Of a stretch of DNA of 43,488 nucleotides, positions 7,802 through 17,279 are shown piece by piece. Numbering within the stretch: the stretch's first letter is position 1; every line of letters begins with the position of its first letter. The position numbers and the translations under genes were made by a program. This DNA comes from an uncultured Psychromonas sp. Lineage in GTDB: Bacteria > Pseudomonadota > Gammaproteobacteria > Enterobacterales > Psychromonadaceae. The notes beneath the pieces are model-generated. The model did not search any database. It saw only the letters and a program-made list of their open reading frames with translations, and had not been told where the DNA came from. Where the stretch lies: assembly GCF_947489755.1 (NCBI RefSeq), contig NZ_CANLFB010000032.1, positions 1 through 43,488 on the forward strand, in the 5' to 3' direction.

Positions 7802-8278
7802 ATCGAATACGCAGAAGAGTTCTCAAAACCTGAAAAAATAAAGCGGATATGCTTAGCTATGTTATTGGGTGTACTGGTGTTAATCATTAATGAAAAGTGG
7901 TATTTACCTTTTATTAACTGGTACGTTAGTACTGTCCATTGCCATACACCGTTCGGATACTCCGGTATTTCAGTGATGTGGTATTCAATCTTTGTAGGCT
8001 TACCTCTTTTCGGTGCTTTCATTATTGGTGTTTTTTCTATCCCAATTGGCTGCAAAGGTTTAATGCATAAACAGTTTCCGCCTAAAGGAATGAAAGTGTA
8101 TAAACCCACCAAGATCCTCAGAGGTTGGAGAGGAAATGTTAAGTCAATATTCTTTCTATTAATACCTATCTCCTTAATATTGTTTTCTGTTTGGGGATAT
8201 TTTCAAGCAACTGACTTATTACAGAAAGTACCTAACGATTTTGACTATAGCGTATGTGAAAACCACCCACTTTATTAG
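7802..8278 (+). CDS. Small membrane protein, unknown function, possible AUC start
   Basis: The first canonical start in frame is ATG 7859, which lacks a ribosome site and would begin directly inside a membrane helix. Upstream, the frame is open to 7787, and a perfect AAGGAG (7790-7795) sits six bases before ATC 7802. From there it reads IEYAEEFSKPEKIKRICLA, a plausible cytoplasmic lead into the first helix. The real start may therefore be a rare AUC or a mutated ATG (158 residues, against 139 from ATG 7859). Three hydrophobic segments follow (LLGVLVLIINEKWYL, YSIFVGLPLFGAFIIGVFSI, IFFLLIPISLILFSVWGYF). No family recognized. Confidence 0.55.
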   Translation: MEYAEEFSKPEKIKRICLAMLLGVLVLIINEKWYLPFINWYVSTVHCHTPFGYSGISVMWYSIFVGLPLFGAFIIGVFSIPIGCKGLMHKQFPPKGMKVYKPTKILRGWRGNVKSIFFLLIPISLILFSVWGYFQATDLLQKVPNDFDYSVCENHPLY

Positions 8279-8804
8279 ACTGTTATGGCTGGCTAGGATG
8301 AAGCATTCATAAATTCAGGTGTTTAATATTGACCGTGCTTTTTTAGTCATGTCGTTTTTATATGCTAACTGAACCCTTCTGACTGGAGCTTCCTAACTGT
8401 AAGCTCAAGGCTTCAAGTTTTGTCCTTTGATTTAGACTACAAAAAGCTGAATATCCGCACATTTAGTTTTTAATATCAGCTATTGGAAAGAGAAAATGAC
8501 TTGGTGCCAATCTCTCTGCATTCTTGTTGATATTTTTAAACTCTCCATTGGCTTGGAGAAAGTAAAGTCGCTGACAAGGAAAAGCCACTGTCAATAAAAT
8601 CAAGCTGCTCAAACGAGCTCAGATGAGAAAAACTCAACTTTAATTTAAAGTAAAACTTAAACTTAAAGTAAAACCAACGTTAACTTCCATTTAATGAAAC
8701 GATTACAATTAGCACTGAACTCTCGAACTTATCGCGGTAAGATAGTAAGCATTAATATTTATCGCTATGAACCATTATTTCTATGAAGCCAGGTATAAAA
8801 AATT
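8279..8804. repeat. Gap carrying family B repeat copy 2
   Basis: 526 bases with no gene. 8500-8600 aligns with 1355-1450 (exact GAGAAAGTAAAGTCGC at 8556-8571 and CTCTCTGCA before it). 8625-8715 shares GAGAAAAACTCAAC and a TTACAATTAGCA block with the sequence just before the group II intron domain V (4385-4425). Short direct repeats of CTTAAA/AGTAAAACTTAAA occur at 8640-8675. The selO promoter should lie at the right end; no clear -10/-35 pair stood out. Confidence 0.45.
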
Positions 8805-10625
8805 ATGACAGCTCGACTGCCTCAGAAAAACAACTCGACTGTATCTGCTATACCTACTCAAAATAGTCGATCTACTACATCTGCTATTTTTTCATTTAGC
8901 GACTTTGCTAAGCTGGCAAACTATTCTCTAATGGACACGCTCAACTGTGATCCTGATGCCACAGAAGACGGTGTCGACCATCGCGCTCGACAAGTCTTCT
9001 CGGGACATTATGTTCCCGTTAAACCGACGCCTATTCCTGACCCTGAGTATGTTGCGCACAGTAAACCTTTTTTTGCTGAGCTTGGTTTAGCTGACGCTAT
9101 GGCAGAGTCTGCTGATTTTGTTCGACTATTTTCTGGTGACACTTCTCAGTTACCTGCGCCAATGCGTAAGGTCGGTTGGGCGACAGGATATGCACTGTCT
9201 ATCTATGGGACAGAATTCACTCATCAATGTCCGTTCCAAACCGGTAACGGATATGGGGATGGCCGTGCTATTTCTGTGCTTGAGGCGGTGATTAACGGTC
9301 AACGTTGGGAAATGCAGCTAAAAGGCGGCGGCCCAACACCTTATTGTCGTGGGGCGGATGGTCGCGCTGTTTTACGGTCGAGTATTCGTGAGTTTTTGGC
9401 GCAAGATCATATGCATGCTCTTGGCGTCTCTACATCACGCTCGTTAAGTTTATACGTTTCAAAAACTGAAACAGTAAAACGCTATTGGTACACGGAAGGT
9501 TCTCGTTCAGAGAATCCTGACATGATGAGCGCTGAAGCGGTGGCTATTTCGACACGTGTTGCGCCGTCATTTATTCGTGTTGGTCAAATTGAGCTTTTTG
9601 CTCGCCGTACTCGTGAAGATGGCGCCCTTGGTAATAGTTTTGACGTTCCGCTTGAAGAACAACTTCATGCGATGCAAGAACTTGAGAAAATAGTACTGCA
9701 TTTGATTGAGCGTGAATATGCTGATGTTGTTGATAGCCAGCTCAGCACGCCTGAAAAAGTCGTCTTATTAGCGCGCGAGTTTCGTGGTCGTTTGACGTCA
9801 TTAATAGCAAACTGGATCCGCGTTGGTTTTTGCCAAGGTAATTTTAACAGTGATAATTGTGCCGCTGGTGGTTTCACGCTTGATTATGGTCCATTTGGTT
9901 TTTGCGATGCGTTTAATCCGTATTATCAACCTTGGACAGGGGGCGGTAATCACTATTCTTTCCTGAACCAACCTAAAGCAGCGCAAAGCAACTTTGAATC
10001 ATTTTGTTCGGCGTTACGTCCGTTACTAGCTGATCATAAAGCGTATTTACTAGCACTTGACGAGGTTCAAGGTGAATTTTTGGCGGTTATGGATTCGGAA
10101 ATGCAAAGCATGTGGGCTGCCAAGTTGGGGCTTAGCACATTAAACCCAACGGCGCACAAGGTATTGTTTAACGATCTACTCACTCTAATGATGCAAACGA
10201 CTGTCGATTATACTATTTTCTTTCGCGAGCTATCGTCGATGCCTAACGATATTCGTCCACTGAAAAAAAGCTTCTACAATAGTGACCAGTCAGGTAATCA
10301 CCAGACTGACACGCGTTGGATAGAGTGGTTTGCAACATGGAAAGTGCTGCTAAACAGCGACTGTGATGCAAATGGCCGTACTCTTGATGCAGTTGCTGAG
10401 CAAATGAAGTTGGTTAATCCTAAATACATTTTACGAGAGTGGTTTGTTAAACCTGCTTATCAGCAAGCAGCTACCGGGGATTACGCGTTAATTCGAGAAT
10501 TACAGGAAGTGATGACACAACCCTATGCAGAACAGTCGCAGGAAGTGGAAGATAAATACTACCAATTGAAACCGCTTGAGTTCTTCAAGGTCGGCGGCGT
10601 TTCACACCTTAGTTGCTCGTCGTGA
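8805..10625 (+). CDS. selO: Protein adenylyltransferase SelO (YdiU/UPF0061)
   Basis: A pseudokinase-fold enzyme that transfers AMP from ATP to Ser/Thr/Tyr of proteins, including redox and central-metabolism targets in E. coli. The fold residues are visible: K173 in [12 protein letters not shown], the [14 protein letters not shown] helix, the catalytic-loop analogue NFNSDN (D350) and metal-binding D360 in DYGPFGF. It ends SCSS, the conserved C-terminal motif where eukaryotic SelO carries selenocysteine; here the antepenultimate residue is Cys. At 606 residues it is longer than E. coli YdiU (about 480), with an S/T-rich N-terminal extension and insertions, like the larger SelO subgroup. It stands alone, and its ribosome site is weak. 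Confidence 0.93.
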   Translation: MTARLPQKNNSTVSAIPTQNSRSTTSAIFSFSDFAKLANYSLMDTLNCDPDATEDGVDHRARQVFSGHYVPVKPTPIPDPEYVAHSKPFFAELGLADAMAESADFVRLFSGDTSQLPAPMRKVGWATGYALSIYGTEFTHQCPFQTGNGYGDGRAISVLEAVINGQRWEMQLKGGGPTPYCRGADGRAVLRSSIREFLAQDHMHALGVSTSRSLSLYVSKTETVKRYWYTEGSRSENPDMMSAEAVAISTRVAPSFIRVGQIELFARRTREDGALGNSFDVPLEEQLHAMQELEKIVLHLIEREYADVVDSQLSTPEKVVLLAREFRGRLTSLIANWIRVGFCQGNFNSDNCAAGGFTLDYGPFGFCDAFNPYYQPWTGGGNHYSFLNQPKAAQSNFESFCSALRPLLADHKAYLLALDEVQGEFLAVMDSEMQSMWAAKLGLSTLNPTAHKVLFNDLLTLMMQTTVDYTIFFRELSSMPNDIRPLKKSFYNSDQSGNHQTDTRWIEWFATWKVLLNSDCDANGRTLDAVAEQMKLVNPKYILREWFVKPAYQQAATGDYALIRELQEVMTQPYAEQSQEVEDKYYQLKPLEFFKVGGVSHLSCSS

Positions 10626-11258
10626 TCTTTGAGTTAATACAAAACCTGCGTTGTAAATCTTGTTATTGATTTAGAACGTTTTGCGCCGTGGACGAGCTTG
10701 ATTTTATGTCAACTCGTCTGCGCTCGCTCAATCTGCTTTATGTTTGTTATCAGTATTTCGTCTTATTGCAGACTATCTTTTTCTTACCATAAGTATACTT
10801 CTTACCCACAATACTTCCTACCTACAATACAAGCGGTAAAAACTGGCCGCGAATGACTTTATTATCTAATCAATTCATTTTAAACGTATCGTTTCGGGAG
10901 TGTATTTATTCGTTAGCCTCAATTAATCCAATGAGTACAAACTAGACCAATCAAACTAAACCAATCAAATTAAATCTTAAATTAAACAATCAAACTTTCA
11001 TACATCTCCTTTCTCCTCTCTGTTTAACGCCTGCTTTATTGACACTCAAAAACCTTGCATTAATTAATTTCATGTTTATTTGAAAATCAATCATTTTTAT
11101 TCATGATTGTTTTGACGTATAAAATACTTACTGCTTTATAACGCTAAGCAATATTACGAATAAGTTTATGAATTAGTTGATGAGAAATGTGCTGACGAAA
11201 AATCCTGAAAGAACAGGGAGTGTGCAGATTTAATAATAAAGAATGGGAGCGAAAGACG
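10626..11258. other. Long gap with family A repeat copy 3 and probable mesX promoter
   Basis: 633 bases without a gene. 10708-10775 matches the central part of the family A repeat (GTCTGCGCTCG..., TTTGTTATCAGTATTTCG-C-T). 10815-10850 has ACCCACAATAC...CAAGCGG and AACTGGCC, related to 13551-13605 behind mesD. 10946-10995 contains repeated CCAATCAAA/CAATCAAAC units. The remainder is AT-rich leader of mesX. Confidence 0.45.
11112..11140 (+). promoter_or_regulatory. Candidate sigma-70 promoter of mesX-mesD
   Basis: TTGACG (11112-11117), a 17-base spacer and TTTATA (11135-11140), about 120 bases upstream of the mesX start. The -35 is good and the -10 mediocre. No convincing MetJ box (AGACGTCT) or SAM riboswitch was found around it. 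Confidence 0.3.
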
Positions 11259-12251
11259 ATGAAAACAGATTTTACATTTACGATTAAAAGCACGTGTTTA
11301 AATGAACATTATCAGCCAACTGACAATACACGTGCAACGACCAACTTTGCCAATTTAGCGCGAGGTGAAAACCGTCAACAGAATCTGCGTAATGCATTAA
11401 AGATGATCGATAATCGATTTAATGCGTTAGCGCATTGGGATAACCCACAGGGTGACCGTTATGCAGTGGAGCTTGAGATTATTTCTGTTGAAATAGACAT
11501 TGAAAATAGCGGTCAAACTTTTCCATCCGTTGAGGTGTTAAAAACGAATATCGTGGATCATCAAACCAATCAACGTGTTGAAGGCATTGTTGGGAATAAC
11601 TTTTCATCGTACGTGCGAGATTATGACTTTAGTATTTTGTTGTCTGAGCATAATAAAGGACAACCGTCATTTAGTATTCCTGATGGTTTTGGCGAATTGC
11701 ATGGGCAATTATTTCAATCCTTTGTGAATTCACCTGCTTATAAAGCGCATTTTAATAAGCTGCCTGTTATCTGTTTGAGCGTGGCAGAGACTAAAACCTA
11801 TCAACGCATTGAAAATCAACATCCCGTATTAGGTGTTGAATTCCTACCTAATGCATCTTCTTTAACGGAGCAATATTTCAAAAAGATGGGCTTACAGGTG
11901 CGTTACTTTATGCCTCCCAATAGTACTGCACCGTTGGCTTTTTATTTTGTTGGTGATTTATTGAATGATTACACAAACCTTGAGTTGATAAGCACTATCA
12001 GCACCATGGAGACGTTTCAGAAAATTTATCGACCTGAAATTTATAATGCCAATGCGGTGGCAGGGCACACTTATCAACCTAATTTGAAGAACTTAGATTA
12101 TTCATTAACGCATATTGTGTATGACCGCGAGGAACGTAACCAGTTAGGCATTGCGCAGGGGAAGTTTGCTGAAAAGCATTTCATTAAACCTCATCAAGCT
12201 GTGTTTGAGCAGTGGGCTGCCAGCTATAACCAGCAAGCTTGTTTAGCTTAA
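11259..12251 (+). CDS. mesX: MesX, DUF1852 partner of folate-independent methionine synthase
   Basis: A DUF1852 protein of 330 residues. The opening FTFTIKSTCLNEHYQPTDN and TTNFANLARGENRQQNLRN followed by MIDNRFNALAHWDNP are the conserved family signature. DUF1852 is known from Acinetobacter genetics as MesX, needed with the core-MetE enzyme MesD for methionine synthesis independent of folate methyl donors, apparently requiring oxygen. ATG 11259 is chosen because GGGAG lies nine bases upstream and the family begins there; a GTG at 11220 would add 13 unlikely residues. mesD follows after 96 bases, in the same direction, supporting a functional pair. The biochemical role of MesX itself remains unknown. 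Confidence 0.88.
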   Translation: MKTDFTFTIKSTCLNEHYQPTDNTRATTNFANLARGENRQQNLRNALKMIDNRFNALAHWDNPQGDRYAVELEIISVEIDIENSGQTFPSVEVLKTNIVDHQTNQRVEGIVGNNFSSYVRDYDFSILLSEHNKGQPSFSIPDGFGELHGQLFQSFVNSPAYKAHFNKLPVICLSVAETKTYQRIENQHPVLGVEFLPNASSLTEQYFKKMGLQVRYFMPPNSTAPLAFYFVGDLLNDYTNLELISTISTMETFQKIYRPEIYNANAVAGHTYQPNLKNLDYSLTHIVYDREERNQLGIAQGKFAEKHFIKPHQAVFEQWAASYNQQACLA

Positions 12252-12347
12252 CGAAGCAATAAAGTAATAAACATAAATACCAAAAGCTAAGTAATAAATC
12301 GAAGCAATAAAAAGTGCTAAATACCGACTATAGGATGAATATTGATT

Positions 12348-13376
12348 ATGAAAACATTATTACCAACGTCTACCGCAGGCAGTTTGCCTAAACCGTCTTG
12401 GCTTGCAGAATCTGGCACATTATGGTCTCCGTGGAAGTTACAAGATCAAGTCTTACTGGATGGTAAAAAAGATGCATTATGTGTGTCATTACACGAGCAA
12501 CAACAAGCTGGTATCGATATCGTCAGCGATGGTGAACAAACACGACAACACTTTGTGACGACTTTTATCGAGCATCTTAATGGTGTTGATTTTGAGAACC
12601 GTAAAATTGTTAAAATTCGTGACCGTTATGATGCCAGTGTTCCGACTGTGGTAGGGCCTGTCAGTCGACAAAAACCAGTGTTTGTTGAAGATGCGAAGTT
12701 CTTACGTCAACAAACTGATCAGCCAATCAAGTGGGCGTTGCCAGGTCCAATGACCATGATCGATACGCTGTATGATGATCATTATAAAAGCCGTGAAAAA
12801 CTCGCTTGGGAATTTGCGATTATTCTTAATCAAGAAGCGAAAGAGTTAGAGGCGGCTGGCGTTGATATTATTCAATTTGATGAGCCAGCCTTTAATGTGT
12901 TTTTTGATGATGTAAATGAGTGGGGCATTGCTTGTTTAGAAAGGGCCATTGAAGGACTTAAGTGTGAAACTGCCGTGCATATTTGTTATGGCTATGGCAT
13001 TAAAGCCAATACGGATTGGAAAAAAACGTTAGGTAACGAATGGCGTCAATATGAGCAAGCCTTTCCTAAACTGCAGGCCTCTAATATTGATATTATCTCG
13101 CTAGAATGCCACAACTCTCATGTACCGATGGAGTTACTTGAGCTTATTCGCGGTAAGAAAGTCATGGTCGGTGCTATTGATGTAGCAACTGACACGATTG
13201 AAACGCCAGAAGAGGTGGCGAATACCTTACGAGAAGCCCTTAAATATGTTGATGCGGACAAACTTTATCCTTGTACTAACTGTGGCATGGCGCCTTTGTC
13301 GCGTGAAGTGACCAGAGGGAAGTTACAAGCTCTCAGCGCTGGTGCCGCGATTGTTCGAAAAGAGCTTTCTGCTTAA
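12348..13376 (+). CDS. mesD: MesD, core-MetE folate-independent methionine synthase
   Basis: A 342-residue protein corresponding to only the C-terminal catalytic barrel of cobalamin-independent methionine synthase MetE, without the N-terminal folate-binding half. Zinc ligands are in place: H211 and C213 in AVHICYGYG, E253 in SLECHNS and C312 in CTNCGMAP. Homocysteine-site motifs TAGSLPKP, SDGEQTR and QFDEPAF are also present. Such stand-alone core enzymes paired with DUF1852 are the MesD family; they methylate homocysteine from a donor other than methyl-tetrahydrofolate, the donor being unidentified. ATG 12348 follows AGGAT; a TTG at 12342 is less likely. It is the second gene of the mesX-mesD pair. 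Confidence 0.87.
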   Translation: MKTLLPTSTAGSLPKPSWLAESGTLWSPWKLQDQVLLDGKKDALCVSLHEQQQAGIDIVSDGEQTRQHFVTTFIEHLNGVDFENRKIVKIRDRYDASVPTVVGPVSRQKPVFVEDAKFLRQQTDQPIKWALPGPMTMIDTLYDDHYKSREKLAWEFAIILNQEAKELEAAGVDIIQFDEPAFNVFFDDVNEWGIACLERAIEGLKCETAVHICYGYGIKANTDWKKTLGNEWRQYEQAFPKLQASNIDIISLECHNSHVPMELLELIRGKKVMVGAIDVATDTIETPEEVANTLREALKYVDADKLYPCTNCGMAPLSREVTRGKLQALSAGAAIVRKELSA

Positions 13377-13381
13377 TTTTT

Positions 13382-13527
13382 TAACTCCTCTCACTTCTAT
13401 TTTCTGCTCGTCGAGTCTATTTTATATTTGTTGGCAGTGTTTTCGGCCTGTCAGCAAGTAGCGATTAAAGAATCGAAACGTAGTTTTGTAATCTGTAAAA
13501 GTATGATGCGTTATACGTACAAAGAAA
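13382..13527. repeat. Dispersed degenerate repeat, family A copy 2
   Basis: Starts six bases after the mesD stop and aligns with 4092-4233 over its whole length (shared blocks AACTCCTCTC, CCTGTC, AGTAGCGATT, CGAAAC, TTATACG-ACAAAGAAA). Continuing to 13605, ACTGGCC and CCCACCACAAGCGG are shared with the gap after selO. Confidence 0.6.
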
Positions 13528-13776
13528 CTCTATCTTTAACAGGTGTAAAATAAACTGGCCCAATTCCTTTAAAAAGAATGTCGGCTACCCACCACAAGCG
13601 GCGATAAAAAAGCCCATTAGTAAAGAGGCCATTAGTAAAAAGCTATTACTAAAAAGTGCTGTGACACAGAGTTATTTCCGATGGCCTAAAAACAAACACT
13701 GCTTCATTAGCCTTTCTCAATACCCGTTGTATTGACGTTCTCACCTATCACTGTTTATTAGTGAGGTTATATTTTA

Positions 13777-13808
13777 TCTATTAATCTATTAATCTATTAA
13801 CCTATTAA
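13777..13808. repeat. Short tandem repeat, four 8-base units
   Basis: TCTATTAA occurs three times in a row and is followed by CCTATTAA, with a further diverged unit after it. It lies about 250 bases upstream of the PAS-GGDEF-EAL gene, in a 680-base gap (13377-14056) that otherwise contains the family A repeat and AT-rich leader sequence. Confidence 0.7.
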
Positions 13809-14056
13809 CTTATTTGGCCTATCAATTAAGTCATTAATATTTGAATTTCAGTAATCATTACAATTGTTTATGTGAACCGAGGTTATATGAATGATTAGTC
13901 ATGCTTTTATTTAAAAGCCCTTGCAAATCTGACCTTAGAAAAAAGATTTCCATTATGTTAATACTATTTATTTAAAAAGTTTAGGTTATAGTGCATTTGC
14001 ACCTATAGTATAATAATTATGTGAAAACATTGTCTTTTGTTTATGGAGTATTAGGT

Positions 14057-16381
14057 ATGTCCAATATTGTAGAGATGACATCTACAAAAAGGAATATAGG
14101 TGTGTTTGCTATCGCTTGTGTCGCTTCTATTGTTATTTTTTTGACCCATGTTTATTTGCCTATTCAAATTGGTCTGCTATTTAGTCTATTGATTATATTC
14201 ATTGTTATTATGACTAGTTTATTATTGGTGTCATATTTGGCTTATAAACATTACAGCTTAAGCGAAGAAGTAACACATAATATCCTCGAAAATATTACTG
14301 ATTTTGTTGTTATAAAAGATGAAGATGGACGTTTTGTTTATGGTAATAGGAGCGTAGCCAAACTTTACAATACAACAGAGTCTGAGTTGATTGGGAAAAC
14401 AGATTATGATTTCACTGGAAACTTAGAACAATTTGAAGCAATTCAACAAAATTCGAAGGCAATATTAGACAAATTTGAAACCGAAGAAGCCTTTGATATC
14501 TCTATGGATATGAATGAAAATAAACGACATCATTTTCATTCGATTAAAATTCCATTTTATAATGCACAAAATCAATTAAGACTATTTGTGCTTGCTAAAG
14601 ACATCACTGAAATCATCGAATTAAAAGAAGAGTCGGAAAAAAATAAAGCACGTTTACAGCATGTATTAGATGTATCGGAAGAAGGGTTATGGGAATGGAA
14701 TCCTCAAACTGGTCATGTTAATCATAATAAACAATGGGAAAATATGTCTGGTATTCCTAGCAGTGAACAATCTTTCCAAGAATATGAGAACTGTATTGTT
14801 AAAGAAGATAAAGCCAGAGTGTATGAAGCGATTGCTGGCGTATTAAAAGGCGATGTCCCTTTTAATATCAAATATCGTTTTCAACGTCCTGATGGTGAAA
14901 TTATTTGGGTATGGGATAGAGGCCGAGTGGCAGAACGAGATAAAGATAATAACCCTACTTTAGTCGTCGGGTTGGTACTTGATATTACACAGGAAAAGCG
15001 TAACCAACAAAGAATACATCAGTTAGCTTATCATGATCAATTAACAGGCCTTTCTAATAGAGTTCAATTCGATATGGATTTGCGAAATACGCTTAAGCAA
15101 AGCCAACAAGAAAACACCTACAGTGCCTTACTCTTTTTAGACCTCGACAGGTTCAAGCTACTTAATGATAGTTATGGTCATCACATGGGGGATAAGTTGT
15201 TATCGCTTATTGCTCAAAAGTTGCTTAATAATAGACAGAGCAATGAAATGGTATCTCGTTTTGGTGGAGATGAATTTGTGGTTATTTTACCGCTTATTGA
15301 TAAGGATTTAAACGATACAACCACTTATACTAAAAATTATGCAAATCAATTAATTACATTGTTATCTGAGTCTGTTTCTTTAAAAAGTGACTTACAAGAT
15401 ATTGAGATCGAATACGCAGTAACCGCAAGCATGGGCGGGGTTATTTTTAAGTCTAATGATCTCCTTGAAAATAAAATTTTACAACTAGCTGATATGGCGC
15501 TATACAGAGCAAAAGCCAATGGTGGTAATGAAGCGATTATTCTCGACCCTGACACTCAAAATGATTTGAATTATAGTGGTGAATTACAGAAAGCAATGCG
15601 CAACTCTATCGATGAACATGAATTTTGTATTTATTTACAACCTAAATATTGTAATGAATATCAAATTATTGGTGCAGAAGCTTTAGTACGTTGGGAGCAT
15701 CCTACGTTAGGTTTATTAAGCCCTTATTCTTTTATTGAAATGGCCGAGGAGAGTAATTTAATTATCCCTATTGGGATGCAAGTACTTGAACAGTCATGTG
15801 AGCAACTGAAAAAATGGCAAGCGTCACCAGCGACCGCAGGTTTGAGTATTTCAGTTAATTTAAGTGCTAAACAAATTTGGCAAAAGCATTTTGCAGAAGA
15901 GATAATCGACGTTGTTAAGTCTTATGATATTGACGCGACTAAGTTAATTGTAGAGGTGACTGAGTCTATCTTTATTAAAGATATTAGGGATGCAACGAAG
16001 AAGCTATGTCAGCTTAAAAGTATTGGTATTTCTGTTTCTCTCGATGATTTCGGTACTGGTTTTTCTTCTTTAAGTTATTTAAGGGATTTACCCATTGATG
16101 AAATCAAAATAGACCGTTCTTTCATGCAAGATATTAATACGAATAAACAAGCATTGATGATGGTGAAGTCGATTATTAACCTTGCAGATAACTTTAATTT
16201 AAAAGTTGTCTCTGAAGGTGTTGAAGAGAGGGAACAGCTCGATTTGTTGAAGCAGCTTGGTCTCTCTATTTTCCAAGGGTTTTATTTCAGTAAACCGATT
16301 TCACCACAAGAAATGGATGAGTTGATTTTAGCGTCGTTAAAGAATGGTTATTCATTTAAAGACGGTGATGTTAGATGTTAA
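14057..16381 (+). CDS. Membrane PAS-GGDEF-EAL cyclic-di-GMP protein
   Basis: A 774-residue sensor enzyme of cyclic-di-GMP signalling. Two N-terminal membrane helices (about residues 12-65) are followed by a PAS domain (ITDFVVIKDEDGRFVYGN), a second PAS/PAC (EEGLWEWNPQTGHVN...), a GGDEF domain and an EAL domain. The diguanylate-cyclase signature is intact (SRFGGDEF, 403-407), but the upstream inhibitory RxxD site reads RQSN and is lost. The phosphodiesterase signature is intact (EALVRW at 541-543; DDFGTGFSSLSYL; EIKIDRSF), so both activities are possible. ATG 14057 has GGAG eight bases upstream; a GTG at 14021 is the alternative. Monocistronic, ended by the terminator at 16431-16466. Confidence 0.92.
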   Translation: MSNIVEMTSTKRNIGVFAIACVASIVIFLTHVYLPIQIGLLFSLLIIFIVIMTSLLLVSYLAYKHYSLSEEVTHNILENITDFVVIKDEDGRFVYGNRSVAKLYNTTESELIGKTDYDFTGNLEQFEAIQQNSKAILDKFETEEAFDISMDMNENKRHHFHSIKIPFYNAQNQLRLFVLAKDITEIIELKEESEKNKARLQHVLDVSEEGLWEWNPQTGHVNHNKQWENMSGIPSSEQSFQEYENCIVKEDKARVYEAIAGVLKGDVPFNIKYRFQRPDGEIIWVWDRGRVAERDKDNNPTLVVGLVLDITQEKRNQQRIHQLAYHDQLTGLSNRVQFDMDLRNTLKQSQQENTYSALLFLDLDRFKLLNDSYGHHMGDKLLSLIAQKLLNNRQSNEMVSRFGGDEFVVILPLIDKDLNDTTTYTKNYANQLITLLSESVSLKSDLQDIEIEYAVTASMGGVIFKSNDLLENKILQLADMALYRAKANGGNEAIILDPDTQNDLNYSGELQKAMRNSIDEHEFCIYLQPKYCNEYQIIGAEALVRWEHPTLGLLSPYSFIEMAEESNLIIPIGMQVLEQSCEQLKKWQASPATAGLSISVNLSAKQIWQKHFAEEIIDVVKSYDIDATKLIVEVTESIFIKDIRDATKKLCQLKSIGISVSLDDFGTGFSSLSYLRDLPIDEIKIDRSFMQDINTNKQALMMVKSIINLADNFNLKVVSEGVEEREQLDLLKQLGLSIFQGFYFSKPISPQEMDELILASLKNGYSFKDGDVRC

Positions 16382-16430
16382 TAAAGTTCTTTTATTGTTG
16401 GTCTACATAAGATGATTTTTATGTACAGAT

Positions 16431-16466
16431 AAAAAAGCCTAATAGTGGAAGCTATTAGGCTTTTTG
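16431..16466. terminator. Bidirectional intrinsic terminator
   Basis: AGCCTAATAG and CTATTAGGCT form a perfect 10-base stem around TGGAAG, with A-runs on the left and T-runs on the right. It serves both the GGDEF-EAL gene (plus) and the convergent grcA (minus). Confidence 0.9.
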
Positions 16467-16528
16467 TTTTAAAGGTGTTTAAAGGTACTTAATAAATTAA
16501 GTGATTACCCTCAATAGCTTTTTAACGT

Positions 16529-16909
16529 TTATAAGCTTTCTGTAAATGTACGTGTTAATACATCTTGTTGTTGTTCTGGTGTTAGTGAGTTAAAACGTAC
16601 TGCATAGCCTGATACACGTATTGTTAATTGTGGGTACTTTTCAGGATGTTTTACAGCATCTTCTAATGTTTCACGACGTAACACGTTCACATTTAAGTGT
16701 TGACCACCTTCTTGTGCTTTTGGCGCTTCAATCGCTACTTCTTTATATTTAATTTCACCGAGTTCAGCTAAAGAAATAACTTGATCTTCAGCGTATGCAT
16801 TGTCTTTTACACATAAACAACGCGCCTGTGCATTTTCTTCATCTAATAACCAAAACGAGTTTAATAACGCAGTGTTATTTGATTCAGTAATTTGAATACC
16901 TAAAGCCAT
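16529..16909 (-). CDS. grcA: Autonomous glycyl radical cofactor GrcA (YfiD)
   Basis: A 126-residue protein, the normal GrcA length, which replaces the oxygen-damaged C-terminal glycyl-radical domain of pyruvate formate-lyase. The radical-bearing G101 sits in [13 protein letters not shown], followed by [17 protein letters not shown] as in the PflB C-terminus. The N-terminal segment and the [15 protein letters not shown] motif also match. It lies alone between the GGDEF-EAL gene (convergent) and ung (divergent), as in many relatives where ung and grcA are neighbours. A candidate FNR site at 17137-17150 in the upstream gap fits anaerobic induction. Confidence 0.95.
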   Translation of the reverse strand: MALGIQITESNNTALLNSFWLLDEENAQARCLCVKDNAYAEDQVISLAELGEIKYKEVAIEAPKAQEGGQHLNVNVLRRETLEDAVKHPEKYPQLTIRVSGYAVRFNSLTPEQQQDVLTRTFTESL

Positions 16910-17136
16910 AATATTTCCTTAATTATTATTTATTAATACGGTTTAGTACCATTATTTTGTAAGACAGTTTAGTCATACAGTTTGGTAATAAAATGGTGTA
17001 AAACCGTTTAAGCATAGCGAGCAATAAATAATATCTAATGCTGCTGGTTAATTAATCTACTTATGATTATAGGGCCGCTTATATGTGATATACAACACTA
17101 ATCACTTACTTTAATAGTGGTTTATTCGTATTTGTA

Positions 17137-17150
17137 TTGAGCAATATCAA
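17137..17150. promoter_or_regulatory. Candidate FNR/EtrA binding site
   Basis: TTGAGCAATATCAA matches the FNR consensus TTGAT-N4-ATCAA at nine of ten defined bases. It lies in the 370-base grcA/ung divergent gap, 228 bases before the grcA start and 130 before ung. grcA is a known FNR/ArcA target in E. coli, so activation of grcA is the likely role, though the distance implies a long leader. Confidence 0.5.
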
Positions 17151-17279
17151 AGCAATTTTGTAACTGCTTGTTTTTCATTAATATTGTTTTTGTTATCCAA
17201 ATGTAAAAAATAAAGTTTATATTTAACAATTGCTTATATGTTATATTTTGTTTTTAAAATTATTGAATGGTAGATAGTT

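Noticed and set aside
11040-11258. MetJ boxes, MetR site or SAM riboswitch upstream of mesX
   Set aside because: TGAAAATCAATCA resembles half of a MetR site but lacks the second TTCA; no AGACGTCT tandem and no riboswitch-like helices were seen.
17080-17106. CRP site (TGTGATATACAACACTAATCAC) in the grcA-ung gap
   Set aside because: The half-sites are spaced too far apart for the TGTGA-N6-TCACA consensus.
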